From positions 1 to 32,569 of the forward strand of contig JAFUCM010000188.1 of the NCBI GenBank assembly GCA_017459675.1: DNA of 32,569 nt, in the 5' to 3' direction. Numbering within the stretch: the stretch's first letter is position 1; each line of letters opens with the position of its first letter. Below the pieces are notes generated by a model. That model searched no databases. It was not told the DNA's origin and saw only the letters and a program-made list of their open reading frames with translations. Below, piece by piece: positions 25,664-32,569 of this stretch. The position numbers and the translations under genes are program-made. Origin of the DNA: Eubacterium sp. (GTDB lineage Bacteria; Bacillota; Clostridia; Lachnospirales; Lachnospiraceae).

Positions 25664-25752
25664 TCAGTATTTCTCATTTATTTTACAGAATCTCAGACAG
25701 AAGGACAGCCGGGATGATCACTTCTGATCCTTCCCGGCTGCTCCGTTTTTTT
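25651..25752 (+). ncRNA. Candidate small RNA with orphan intrinsic terminator
   Basis: A strong terminator (stem 25706-25714/25732-25740, CAGCCGGGA and its complement, with an inner TGATC pairing; eight Ts at 25745-25752) points along the plus strand. No plus-strand gene lies upstream. A plus-strand promoter TTAACT-N18-TACAAT (25615-25644) would start a transcript of about 100 nt ending at this terminator. Both neighbouring genes read on the minus strand. Confidence 0.4.
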
Positions 25753-25766
25753 TATTGTCTCTGTCA

Positions 25767-26531
25767 CTACTTCTTCAGGAACCGGATCCGTCCTGCTGTC
25801 TGCTGCTCTACCTGCTTCCACAGGGAATGCAGCTGCTTTTTGTGTGTACACAGTTTTTCCGTACAGTTCTGACACTTCAGATAGTCATTCGTCTGCTCCG
25901 AGAACCGTTCCGGATGTCTGTAAAAAGTAATTTCCCACCGGATCAGAAGCGCAAATGACAATGCCAGCAGCCCCCATGCGTAATACCGTCTGACAAAAAA
26001 CAAAGGGGTAAACATCATCGCATAATCCCAGTTATAGATTCTGCACGTACTGCAGCACTTGTTTTTCATAAACCAGGATTGAAACGGACAGAAAAACAGG
26101 ATGCAGATCATATCGCAGACAGAGTAGGCACCGCACAGAAGAATCATGATCCCGTCGTCAAAAATCCCTGCCATCCGCAGTGCGCCGAAGATCAGGTTAA
26201 ACGTAATCCAGAGCAGCAAAACCAGAACCGTCGCGTTATTATCCTGAATCACGATCTCTGTCTTACCGGATTTGATATAATTCTGCCGGAACTGCTTCTG
26301 GCATCCCGGACTCTCAAACCTTGACGGAAAGAAACGCAGAATCATTTCAAAAACAAACACGCCGCAGGTAATGTATAACGGCACCGGGTTTTCTTCCAGC
26401 GATACGGTGATCTCCGGACCGGCACGGAACCGGAAAACAAAATACTCGATCAGGAGTAAAATCAGTAAAATTGAACGGTAAACAAGACGCACATAGTGCA
26501 GCGTGGATACCGCAGTCAGTTTCCGTTTCAT
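25767..26531 (-). CDS. Uncharacterised Cys-rich integral membrane protein
   Basis: 254 residues, function not recognised. About five or six hydrophobic segments are seen (roughly 18-36, 51-68, 100-120, 127-148, 172-198). Conserved-looking cysteine groups lie at Cys77, Cys148, Cys159/160/163 (KNKCCSTCRIYNWDYAMMF) and a C-terminal cluster Cys220, Cys223 and Cys228 (CQNCTEKLCTHKKQ), which could bind a metal or form a redox site. The C-terminal tail is basic. AGGAGG precedes the ATG. It is a single gene between the candidate sRNA and the DJ-1 gene. Confidence 0.75.
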   Translation of the reverse strand: MKRKLTAVSTLHYVRLVYRSILLILLLIEYFVFRFRAGPEITVSLEENPVPLYITCGVFVFEMILRFFPSRFESPGCQKQFRQNYIKSGKTEIVIQDNNATVLVLLLWITFNLIFGALRMAGIFDDGIMILLCGAYSVCDMICILFFCPFQSWFMKNKCCSTCRIYNWDYAMMFTPLFFVRRYYAWGLLALSFALLIRWEITFYRHPERFSEQTNDYLKCQNCTEKLCTHKKQLHSLWKQVEQQTAGRIRFLKK

Positions 26532-26589
26532 CGGAATTCATCCTCCTGAAGCATAATTTCAAGGCTGACACAGGTCCCTTCATACACAG

Positions 26590-26628
26590 GGAGCAGAGTC
26601 CCGGGATCCAGTCCATGTTCTCTGCTCC
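26590..26628 (-). terminator. Hairpin downstream of the DJ-1 gene
   Basis: A perfect 9-bp stem GGAGCAGAG/CTCTGCTCC (26590-26598, 26620-26628) with a 21-nt loop. No U-run follows on the minus strand, so this is at best a weak terminator or a 3' stabiliser. Confidence 0.4.
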
Positions 26629-26654
26629 TTCTGCCGTATTATATTTAATTATGA

Positions 26655-27206
26655 TCAGTACGGATATACAAACTCTTCTTTAATCTTTGCCACTGTCTCT
26701 TCGCCGTGCAGCACACGGATCAGTTCAAATGCGAAATCAGTCGCAGCGCCCGGGCCGTGACCTGTTGTAACATTACCGTCTGTAACAGCGGGAACCTGTT
26801 GTACATCAGCGCCGATCAGACGATCTTCCAGTCCCGGATAGACAACTGCCTTTTTCCCCTGCAGGAATCCCAGTTCCCCGAGGTAACGCGGAGCGGCACA
26901 GATCGCTGCGATATGCTTTCCTGCCTCAAACTTCTCAACCAGAAGAGATTTCAGCGCATCATGCGCTTCGATATTCTCTGTTCCGACACCGCCGCCCGGC
27001 AGAATGAACACATCACCGTCTGAAAAATCAACCTTTGCAAACTTCTTGTCGGCCTTGATTTTCACATCATGTCCGCCAATGACTGTTTTCTTGTCCATAA
27101 TGGAAACCGTTGTTACAGTGTCTCCTGCTCTGCGCAGCAGATCAATCGGTGTAAGTGCCTCAACCTCTTCCAGGCCGTCTGCCAGAAATACAAATACGTT
27201 AGCCAT
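26655..27206 (-). CDS. DJ-1/PfpI (ThiJ) family protein
   Basis: 183 residues from 27206, where AAAGGAG gives a good start; the longer frame (10 extra codons) is not needed. Family features are DGLEEVEALTP with the conserved Glu near 14, the glycine turn LPGGGVGTENIE, and the nucleophile elbow AAICAAPRYLG with Cys103. Relatives act as glyoxalase III, deglycase or chaperone-like stress proteins; activity here is not proven. It has its own promoter, which contains a perfect inverted repeat between -35 and -10. Confidence 0.92.
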   Translation of the reverse strand: MANVFVFLADGLEEVEALTPIDLLRRAGDTVTTVSIMDKKTVIGGHDVKIKADKKFAKVDFSDGDVFILPGGGVGTENIEAHDALKSLLVEKFEAGKHIAAICAAPRYLGELGFLQGKKAVVYPGLEDRLIGADVQQVPAVTDGNVTTGHGPGAATDFAFELIRVLHGEETVAKIKEEFVYPY

Positions 27207-27295
27207 TTTAAAGCTCCTTTCTCTCCAACCTCTCATAAGTCCGCCCGCATACGAATCAATGTTTTACACGGGCGGGTGCCATGTGCACTGTAACT

Positions 27296-27324
27296 ATTTT
27301 AACATGATTTCTTTCATGTTTCTA
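27296..27324 (-). promoter_or_regulatory. DJ-1 gene promoter with operator in the spacer
   Basis: On the minus strand, -35 TAGAAA (27319-27324), a 17-nt spacer and -10 TAAAAT (27296-27301). A perfect AACATGA-N6-TCATGTT palindrome (27301-27320) fills the spacer. A CCGCCCG/CGGGCGG hairpin (about 27241-27276) lies in the leader. The arrangement suggests repression. Confidence 0.55.
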
Positions 27325-27384
27325 CGAAAACGTCTTTCTGCTTCTTTCTCTGTTCCTTAATGAAACATCTTTTGCTTTTTTGGA

Positions 27385-28179
27385 TCAGAGCTTCTTTGCT
27401 TTCTCTGATGCTGCAATCAGCGCATCCATAACGGCGCCGCGCATGCCTTTTTCCTCAAGAACGCGAAGTCCTTCGATCGTTGTCCCGCCCGGTGTCATGA
27501 GCATATCCCTCAGTTTTCCGATATGCAGTCCGGAATCCAGCACCATTTTCGCGCTGCCGAGAACCGTCTGCGCGGCAAACTTATATGCAGTCTCCCGCTC
27601 CATTCCCTGATGAACCGCGGCGTCCGCCATCGACTCAATAAACATAAACACGTATTCCGGTGCGCTGCCGCTGACGGCAGTGACTGCAGGCATCAGATCC
27701 TCCGGCACTACCTCCGCGCGGCCAAAACAGTTAAAAATGCGGGAAACCTTTTCCAGATCTTCCACCGTAACATTTTTATTGGGGCAAAGCGCCGTCATGC
27801 CTTCGCCGACAAGTGCCGGTGTATTCGGCATGGCACGCGTGATTTTCTGCTGGTCTCCCAATACCTCCGCAAGATAAGACAATTCTCTTCCGGCAGCAAT
27901 CGACACGATTACAGTGTCCGGTCTGACAATCCCTCGGATCTCTTCCGCAACAACACCGACCACATTCGGCTTTACCGCGAGCACAAGAACATCCGCAAAC
28001 TCCGCCACCATCCTGCTTTCCAGACTCGTGCGGACATGAAAACTGTCCGCAGCGCGCTGCAGCGTAGCCTTTGTCTTCGCCGAAACCATAATGTTATCCG
28101 CCGGAACCAGCTGATTCTTTAAAATGCCTCCAATAATTGCCGACGCCATATTTCCACATCCGATAAATCCGATTTTCAT
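27385..28179 (-). CDS. proC: Pyrroline-5-carboxylate reductase
   Basis: 264 residues. The enzyme reduces 1-pyrroline-5-carboxylate to proline with NAD(P)H. Features: the N-terminal Rossmann start MKIGFIGCGNMASAIIGG, the conserved RAMPNTPALVGEGMTAL, VSGSAPEYVFMFIESM, and the C-terminal LMTPGGTTIEGLRVLEE. Length is standard. AAGGAGA precedes the start. A likely promoter is TTGAAA-N17-TAAATT in the gap shared with the divergent surface-protein gene. Confidence 0.97.
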   Translation of the reverse strand: MKIGFIGCGNMASAIIGGILKNQLVPADNIMVSAKTKATLQRAADSFHVRTSLESRMVAEFADVLVLAVKPNVVGVVAEEIRGIVRPDTVIVSIAAGRELSYLAEVLGDQQKITRAMPNTPALVGEGMTALCPNKNVTVEDLEKVSRIFNCFGRAEVVPEDLMPAVTAVSGSAPEYVFMFIESMADAAVHQGMERETAYKFAAQTVLGSAKMVLDSGLHIGKLRDMLMTPGGTTIEGLRVLEEKGMRGAVMDALIAASEKAKKL

Positions 28180-28283
28180 TGCTTTCTCCTTATCATACAG
28201 GAATCTGTTATTTGTTCTGTTTTGTTTGTAATCTCTTGTTCAATTTATCATAAGATTTCTTCACTTTCAACTCAGGCAGACAG

Positions 28284-28337
28284 CCTGACCTATACCTGAC
28301 CTTCGGCAAATCCGCATAAACTGACCGAATCCTGACT
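28284..28337 (+). promoter_or_regulatory. Paired CTGACC boxes upstream of the surface-protein gene
   Basis: CTGACC occurs at 28285-28290, 28296-28301 and 28321-28326, and CTGACT at 28332-28337. The spacing is 11, 25 and 11 bp: two direct-repeat pairs, each one helical turn apart, as bound by OmpR/PhoB-type response regulators. A -10-like TACTAT lies at 28357-28362 without a well-spaced -35, consistent with an activated promoter. Confidence 0.5.
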
Positions 28338-28427
28338 TGAAACACACAAAGCTGCATACTATGGTAACGTTATATAATTATATCCTGCTGCTCCGCAGAT
28401 ATTTCACACACAAAAGGAGGGGTTCTC

Positions 28428-29417
28428 ATGGTTAACAAATTACCACAACGTAAAATAAGACACTGCATGCTTCTTCTGTTGCTGTTCCTGGCCTGCATGT
28501 TCATCAGTGCTTCAACTGCGGCACCGGTTCAGGCAAAAGCAAAGGTATATAAAATCAAATCCGCAAAAGACTGGAAGAACATCTCGAAAAAGAAGGGCGG
28601 TAAATTTAAACTCACAAAGAATATTACATTAAAAAATACCAAACAGTATCTTACGATCAAAAAGAACAAGAAATATACCATCGACCTCAATGGTCACAAA
28701 ATCACGGACTGGGGAACCGGATCAGAATCCAGTCCGCTGACCATCAACAAAGGAACGGTTATCCTTAAGAACTCAAAGAAAAAGGGCGGAGTTATCTATT
28801 CAAAAGAATGGATGGGAATCAAGGTTAACGGCAAAGCTAAACTCTATATGAAAAACAATGCCTCCATCGTAAATGACCCCACCGAATTTAGAACAGGTCT
28901 TGCCTCCGCCATCTACCTGACCGGATCCGCGCAGTGCTATCTGCAGGGAACAAACGTCGTACAGGGGATTAATAACGGTGTCGCGATGCTGGGCAGTTCA
29001 AAACTCTTCCTGACCGGCAGACCCAGAATCCGCGCCGGCGCACTTAATTCGACAATGAATTTTACACATTACGGAAGCGGCATCAATATACTGGAGTCCG
29101 GCTGCAGGGTATCATTAAAAGGCGGAAGCATCGGAACAAAGGCTACGCCAGATACCACAATGAACGGACTCGTATTCACCGGCTCCGGAAGCTATCCGGT
29201 ACTTGACCGCATGGGAAAGAGCCTGACGCTGGATCCCGGATATAAGTACCAGGACTTCAAAGGAAACGCAGTAGGCATTACAGGAAGCAATGTGGATGCA
29301 CTTTTCCAGCGTATTACCGGTTCAACCGGCTCCTCCGGCCTGCCCGGCGAGAAAAAGCTGACGACAGCTGTGCAGGACCCGGAAGGATATTACACAGTCT
29401 TTATTGTTAAGAAATAA
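28428..29417 (+). CDS. Secreted Lys-rich protein with a predicted parallel beta-helix
   Basis: 329 residues. A clear Sec signal peptide is followed by likely cleavage at VQA/KAK (after Ala36). The mature N-terminus is very Lys- and Asn-rich (residues 37-115, for example KDWKNISKKKGGKFKLTKN). It then shows repeated short beta strands with G, N and T turns (KLYMKNNASIVND, QCYLQGTNVVQGINNG, KLFLTGRPRI), the look of a right-handed beta-helix as in bacterial adhesins or lyases. No LPXTG or repeat anchor is seen, so it may be released or bound by charge. AAGGAGGGG precedes the ATG. It is more AT-rich than its neighbours. Function unknown. Confidence 0.78.
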   Translation: MVNKLPQRKIRHCMLLLLLFLACMFISASTAAPVQAKAKVYKIKSAKDWKNISKKKGGKFKLTKNITLKNTKQYLTIKKNKKYTIDLNGHKITDWGTGSESSPLTINKGTVILKNSKKKGGVIYSKEWMGIKVNGKAKLYMKNNASIVNDPTEFRTGLASAIYLTGSAQCYLQGTNVVQGINNGVAMLGSSKLFLTGRPRIRAGALNSTMNFTHYGSGINILESGCRVSLKGGSIGTKATPDTTMNGLVFTGSGSYPVLDRMGKSLTLDPGYKYQDFKGNAVGITGSNVDALFQRITGSTGSSGLPGEKKLTTAVQDPEGYYTVFIVKK

Positions 29418-29487
29418 ACCGCCTAGTTCTCTCCTTCCGTCTCTTTTATTCACCAGACTGCACCGCCGCCTGCCAATGTGCGGTTTC

Positions 29488-29539
29488 TAAAAAAACAGGG
29501 TTGCTGCGTCAAACAACATGTTTAACGCGGCAGCCCTGT
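29488..29539 (-). terminator. Intrinsic terminator overlapping the end of the LuxR-type gene
   Basis: 15-nt arms (29495-29509 and 29525-29539) pair with two G-U wobbles. The stop codon of the minus-strand gene (29522-29524) lies in the loop and the last five codons form one arm. A run of seven Ts follows on the minus strand. It also separates the convergent surface-protein gene. Confidence 0.8.
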
Positions 29540-30898
29540 ATATGTATTTAAAAGAATTACACGGTTTCTGCAGCCTGTTTTCTGCAGAAGGTTGTGAATA
29601 TGAAATTTTACAGTACTTTCCGAGATGGAGAGCACTTCTGCAATCTCCTGGTTGTTCTTTTCCTGCAGAATCAGCATCAGCACCTCACGCTCTCTTGCGG
29701 ACAATTCATACTGTGCTGAAAAACGGCTGAATTTTTCCTGTTCCGTTTCCTGTCCGGGGTACTGAGACAGCCAGATTCTCTGATAAAGCACAAAAAACAG
29801 GATAACCGCCGCAGCAAACAGAGCGGCAAGCGCTGCAATTAAGATCAGGACATGCCCTGCAAGTAGCAGCGTAATTATTTCTCCGAATGCGTCACCCAGA
29901 CGTCCTGCCAGCAATCCGAACCCGGAAACGGCAAACAGCTTCTTTTCTCCGGCCATATCTGAAAATATAAGGATCCGGAAGACCGTAAAAAATCCAAACG
30001 TGAAATAACTCAGCGCCCACAGAATCAGAAAAGAAACAGATACCCCTCGCATCGCAAGCATGATGAACGGTACCACAAGAGCTGTCATCGCCAGAATTCC
30101 CCCGTATCTGCGATCTCTGTCATTTACGATTCCAGCAATCAGAAGTCCGGCCGCGTAGAAAATCCGTGAAAATTCTACACTGATCCCTTTACTGAGGTCT
30201 GCTGAAGGAAATCCGAATCCACAACTGTTAATGATGCTGAAAAGAAGCACAAGCATGCTGACTGCAAGCAGATCCCTTCTGAATAACTGATTATCCGATA
30301 ATGCCCGCAGCGGCATCGGTTCCGGCAGGCTGCTGCCGGTATTTCTGCGCGCTTTCCTTTCGTTTTCAGCCAGGCATATAATTGCCGCAGACAGGCAAAA
30401 ACATACTGCAAACATTCCTAAATGTCCCGGATCCACTTGTTTACGAATTAGAGACACCAGCCAGGAAACAATAATTGAAACGCTGTATCCGATTCCAAGT
30501 GTGCATCCCCGCTTTTCTGAACTGACGGCCAGACTCAGCTGATAAAGATAATAACCGCAGATCACACCGCACAGAACATTCATCACGAAGCCTGACGCCA
30601 GTGACAAAACGGCTGAATTGCTGTACGACGCAGGCAGCATGCAGACCAGATGCAGCAGAAGTGTGATATACAGGATTTCTTCTTTTTTCCGCCGCAGCAG
30701 ACATGCGGAAACAGCGATGCCGGCTGCCTGAAACCCATATCCTGCCGCGAGTGTTATGAAATCTGCTTTTGCCGGCGATACCATACCGATTATATGATAA
30801 GTCCACTCCAGATATGCGGTCGATGTCAGCAGAAAACACAGACAAATGAGTACTGCTGTGCGCACCGGCCCATGCCGTTCAAGGTGTCGTATCTTCAT
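29522..30898 (-). CDS. Membrane-bound LuxR-family regulator (12-TM sensor plus HTH)
   Basis: 458 residues from 30898, where AAGGAT and the N-terminus MKIRHLERHG give the best start. About 12 hydrophobic segments form an MFS-like membrane part. A linker and a C-terminal LuxR/GerE helix-turn-helix follow (YELSAREREVLMLILQEKNNQEIAEVLSISESTVKFHIHNLLQKTG). One protein therefore carries both a membrane sensor and a DNA-binding domain. Such proteins, known from gut Eggerthellaceae and Clostridia, often control neighbouring uptake or enzyme genes. Its ligand and targets are unknown; the convergent surface-protein gene is a candidate. Confidence 0.9.
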   Translation of the reverse strand: MKIRHLERHGPVRTAVLICLCFLLTSTAYLEWTYHIIGMVSPAKADFITLAAGYGFQAAGIAVSACLLRRKKEEILYITLLLHLVCMLPASYSNSAVLSLASGFVMNVLCGVICGYYLYQLSLAVSSEKRGCTLGIGYSVSIIVSWLVSLIRKQVDPGHLGMFAVCFCLSAAIICLAENERKARRNTGSSLPEPMPLRALSDNQLFRRDLLAVSMLVLLFSIINSCGFGFPSADLSKGISVEFSRIFYAAGLLIAGIVNDRDRRYGGILAMTALVVPFIMLAMRGVSVSFLILWALSYFTFGFFTVFRILIFSDMAGEKKLFAVSGFGLLAGRLGDAFGEIITLLLAGHVLILIAALAALFAAAVILFFVLYQRIWLSQYPGQETEQEKFSRFSAQYELSAREREVLMLILQEKNNQEIAEVLSISESTVKFHIHNLLQKTGCRNRVILLNTYTGLPR

Positions 30899-30947
30899 TC
30901 TTATATCCTTCTTGCAAAGAATTATATTTTCTGATTCCGATAAAATT

Positions 30948-30975
30948 ATTATACACAACCGGCCTGCAAAGTAAA
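30948..30975 (-). promoter_or_regulatory. Promoter of the membrane LuxR-type regulator
   Basis: On the minus strand, -35 TTTACT (30970-30975), a 16-nt spacer and -10 TATAAT (30948-30953), about 50 nt before the start codon. Confidence 0.6.
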
Positions 30976-31059
30976 CTGTCTCCATTTTTCATATCTTTTG
31001 CATTCATTCGCCTGCGATCGAAAAACAGGATATAAGCTTTACTCACAATAAATTGAAGA

Positions 31060-31088
31060 TTGAATGGCAGGTACCCCTGTGATAAACT
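31060..31088 (+). promoter_or_regulatory. Promoter of the DUF3783 gene with no leader
   Basis: -35 TTGAAT (31060-31065), a 17-nt spacer and -10 TAAACT (31083-31088). Only 7 nt (AACTTTT) separate the -10 from the ATG at 31096, and no Shine-Dalgarno is present, so the transcript may start at or next to the start codon. Confidence 0.5.
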
Positions 31089-31095
31089 AACTTTT

Positions 31096-31521
31096 ATGAA
31101 AGAACAAATATTACTATTTGAACTGAATGATGAAAAACAGAAACTGTATCTCCGCCAGGCACTGATGCCGCTTCGGATCAGACTGAAAACAGTTTCACGC
31201 GCGCAGTATCAGCTGACAATCGGTGAGCTCACAGTTGCGGAACCGGCAAACACCCCTGCATCCAGCCAGAATAATCAGAAAACAGATACTTCTTCAGCAG
31301 ATGATGCTGCAAAGGATGAAACTGCTATTCCCGTACCGATGCTCGTGTTTTGCGGACTGTCTTCTGACCGTCTTGATGCCGTGCTCGCCGCACTGCGCCG
31401 CAAAGGTGTGCGGATTCCGCACAAGGCAGTTCTCACACCGCATAATGCTGCATGGACGCCGGTGCAGCTGTTTTCAGAACTGGATGAAGAACACAGACGG
31501 TTTCAGTCAAACGATAAATAA
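31096..31521 (+). CDS. DUF3783 domain protein
   Basis: 141 residues from the ATG at 31096; an upstream in-frame start at 31060 would lie in the promoter. The N-terminal ILLFELNDEKQKLYLRQALMPLRIRLKTV and C-terminal MLVFCGLSSDRLDAVLAALRRKGVRIPHKAVLTPHNAAWTPVQLFSELDEEH match DUF3783, known from Clostridia and without assigned function. Between them is a Ser/Thr/Asp/Gln-rich linker (about 50-80). No Shine-Dalgarno is seen. It precedes a thioesterase gene on the same strand by 73 nt. Confidence 0.82.
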   Translation: MKEQILLFELNDEKQKLYLRQALMPLRIRLKTVSRAQYQLTIGELTVAEPANTPASSQNNQKTDTSSADDAAKDETAIPVPMLVFCGLSSDRLDAVLAALRRKGVRIPHKAVLTPHNAAWTPVQLFSELDEEHRRFQSNDK

Positions 31522-31594
31522 GACATAGATATCTCGATAGAAATATTAATATTGACAGAGATACTGATCGATATACTGATGAGGAAGCACAGGT

Positions 31595-32089
31595 ATGGAT
31601 AATATAGATACACGCCCTAAGAAAACAGTGGCAGATTCCAAGACAGAAACAACAAGAACCATCCTGTATAAGGATATCAACGGCAGCAACCGCCTGTTCG
31701 GCGGCCGCCTGATGGAATGGATTGATGAGACCTCCGGCATTACAGCCATGCGGCACTGCGGCGGTTTCGTTACTTCTGCATCTGTAGATAACCTTCGATT
31801 CCGCAGAGGTGCCAATCTCTATGATGTGATTACACTGGTCGGACGCGTCACCTACGTCGGCCGGACTTCCATGGAGGTCCGCACCGATGTCTACGTGGAG
31901 GACCCCAAAACCGGCATGCGCCACATGATCAACACTGCCTACATGACGCAGGTCTGTATCGATGACGAAGGCAAGCCGAAGGTAATTCCTTACGGACTGG
32001 AAATCAGCGGCCCCTCTGAACAAGCCGAATGGGAAGGTGCGCTGAAGCGAATTGAACTGCGCAAAAAAAGAAGACTGGAAGGATATTGA
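31595..32089 (+). CDS. Acyl-CoA thioesterase (hotdog fold, YciA-like)
   Basis: 164 residues. The hotdog signature NRLFGGRLMEWIDETSGITAMRHCGG and the following strand SVDNLRFRRGANLYDVITLVGRVTYVGRTSMEVRTDVYVED match acyl-CoA hydrolases that release free acid and CoA. The N-terminus and the basic C-terminal tail (KRIELRKKRRLEGY) are poorly conserved. GAGGAAG lies before the ATG. A terminator stem overlaps the stop codon. Confidence 0.93.
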   Translation: MDNIDTRPKKTVADSKTETTRTILYKDINGSNRLFGGRLMEWIDETSGITAMRHCGGFVTSASVDNLRFRRGANLYDVITLVGRVTYVGRTSMEVRTDVYVEDPKTGMRHMINTAYMTQVCIDDEGKPKVIPYGLEISGPSEQAEWEGALKRIELRKKRRLEGY

Positions 32090-32107
32090 ATTCTTCCAGT
32101 CTTTTCA
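32071..32107 (+). terminator. Terminator overlapping the thioesterase stop codon
   Basis: A perfect 11-bp stem AAGACTGGAAG/CTTCCAGTCTT (32071-32081, 32093-32103) with the stop in the loop is followed by a T-rich TTCATTT tail. Confidence 0.75.
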
Positions 32108-32148
32108 TTTCTCAGGTGCTAATATCACCTTGTTGCTGCATAATTAAT

Positions 32149-32181
32149 AAAAAACGAAGTGGTTTCCCACTTCGTTTTTTT
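32149..32181. terminator. Strong bidirectional terminator between thioesterase and the rRNA operon
   Basis: A 14-bp stem (AAAAAACGAAGTGG with its complement, 32149-32162 and 32167-32180) has a TTTC loop and T-runs on both strands. It ends the tRNA-Asn/rRNA transcript on the minus strand. Confidence 0.92.
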
Positions 32182-32183
32182 CG

Positions 32184-32255
32184 CTCCCCGAGTAGGGTTT
32201 GAACCTACGACCCTTCGGTTAACAGCCGAATGCTCTACCGCTGAGCTATCGAGGA
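32184..32255 (-). tRNA. tRNA-Asn (anticodon GTT)
   Basis: 72 nt on the minus strand. The acceptor stem TCCTCGA pairs with TCGGGGA, the D-loop region is AGCTCAGCGGTAGAGC, the anticodon loop CTGTTAA gives GTT, and the T arm is GTAGGTTCAAACCCTAC. No encoded CCA. It is the last gene of the rRNA transcript. Confidence 0.96.
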
Positions 32256-32312
32256 TTATTATGATGCCATGCACCTTCAAAACTACATATACAAAATCAT
32301 CGAAGTTCTTTT

Positions 32313-32569
<257 letters not shown>

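Overview
The window looks like chromosomal DNA of a Gram-positive, low-to-mid GC anaerobe of the Clostridia, most likely the Lachnospiraceae. The support is the tig-clpP-clpX-lon gene order, a dnaX-ybaB-recR operon, a large Firmicutes-type SRP RNA with an Alu domain, a DUF5711 protein, a DUF3783 protein, strong AGGAGG ribosome-binding sites and the type of the rRNA. The family assignment is inference; no species is claimed.

Left third (1-12.5 kb, nearly all minus strand) is housekeeping. It holds lon (cut by the window edge), clpX, clpP and tig with a good promoter before tig; a membrane-anchored DUF5711 beta-propeller-like protein; recR, ybaB and dnaX; pfkA; a truncated flavin oxidoreductase facing an HxlR-type regulator; and an intracellular GH13 amylase-like enzyme lying directly behind the SRP RNA gene.

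Middle (13-24 kb): an MsmX/UgpC-type ABC sugar ATPase and a PucR/CdaR-type regulator read rightward. A catabolic island then reads leftward: split transketolase (tktN, tktC), GPH-family sugar symporter, two zinc medium-chain dehydrogenases, a small PH-domain membrane protein and an AraC regulator. A third zinc alcohol dehydrogenase is divergent. No sugar kinase is present. The set suggests uptake of a polyol or unusual sugar, oxidation to a ketose, C2 transfer by transketolase and reduction of the leftover aldehyde. The C-terminal transketolase subunit carries an in-frame TAA.

Right third (24-32.6 kb): a MATE efflux protein, a Cys-rich membrane protein, a DJ-1/PfpI protein, proC, a secreted Lys-rich surface protein, a membrane-bound LuxR-type regulator, DUF3783, an acyl-CoA thioesterase, tRNA-Asn(GTT) and the 3' end of a 23S rRNA gene with no 5S gene behind it.

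The most unusual signals are non-coding. Two long hairpins at operon ends have different stems but the same 13-nt loop, GAATTCYACCTGA. A 136-nt stepped hairpin lies between the two dehydrogenase genes. Three 31-bp tandem repeats duplicate the 3' end of the DUF5711 gene. A possible orphan small RNA lies beside the MATE gene, paired 11-bp-spaced CTGACC boxes precede the surface protein, and the DUF3783 mRNA looks leaderless.
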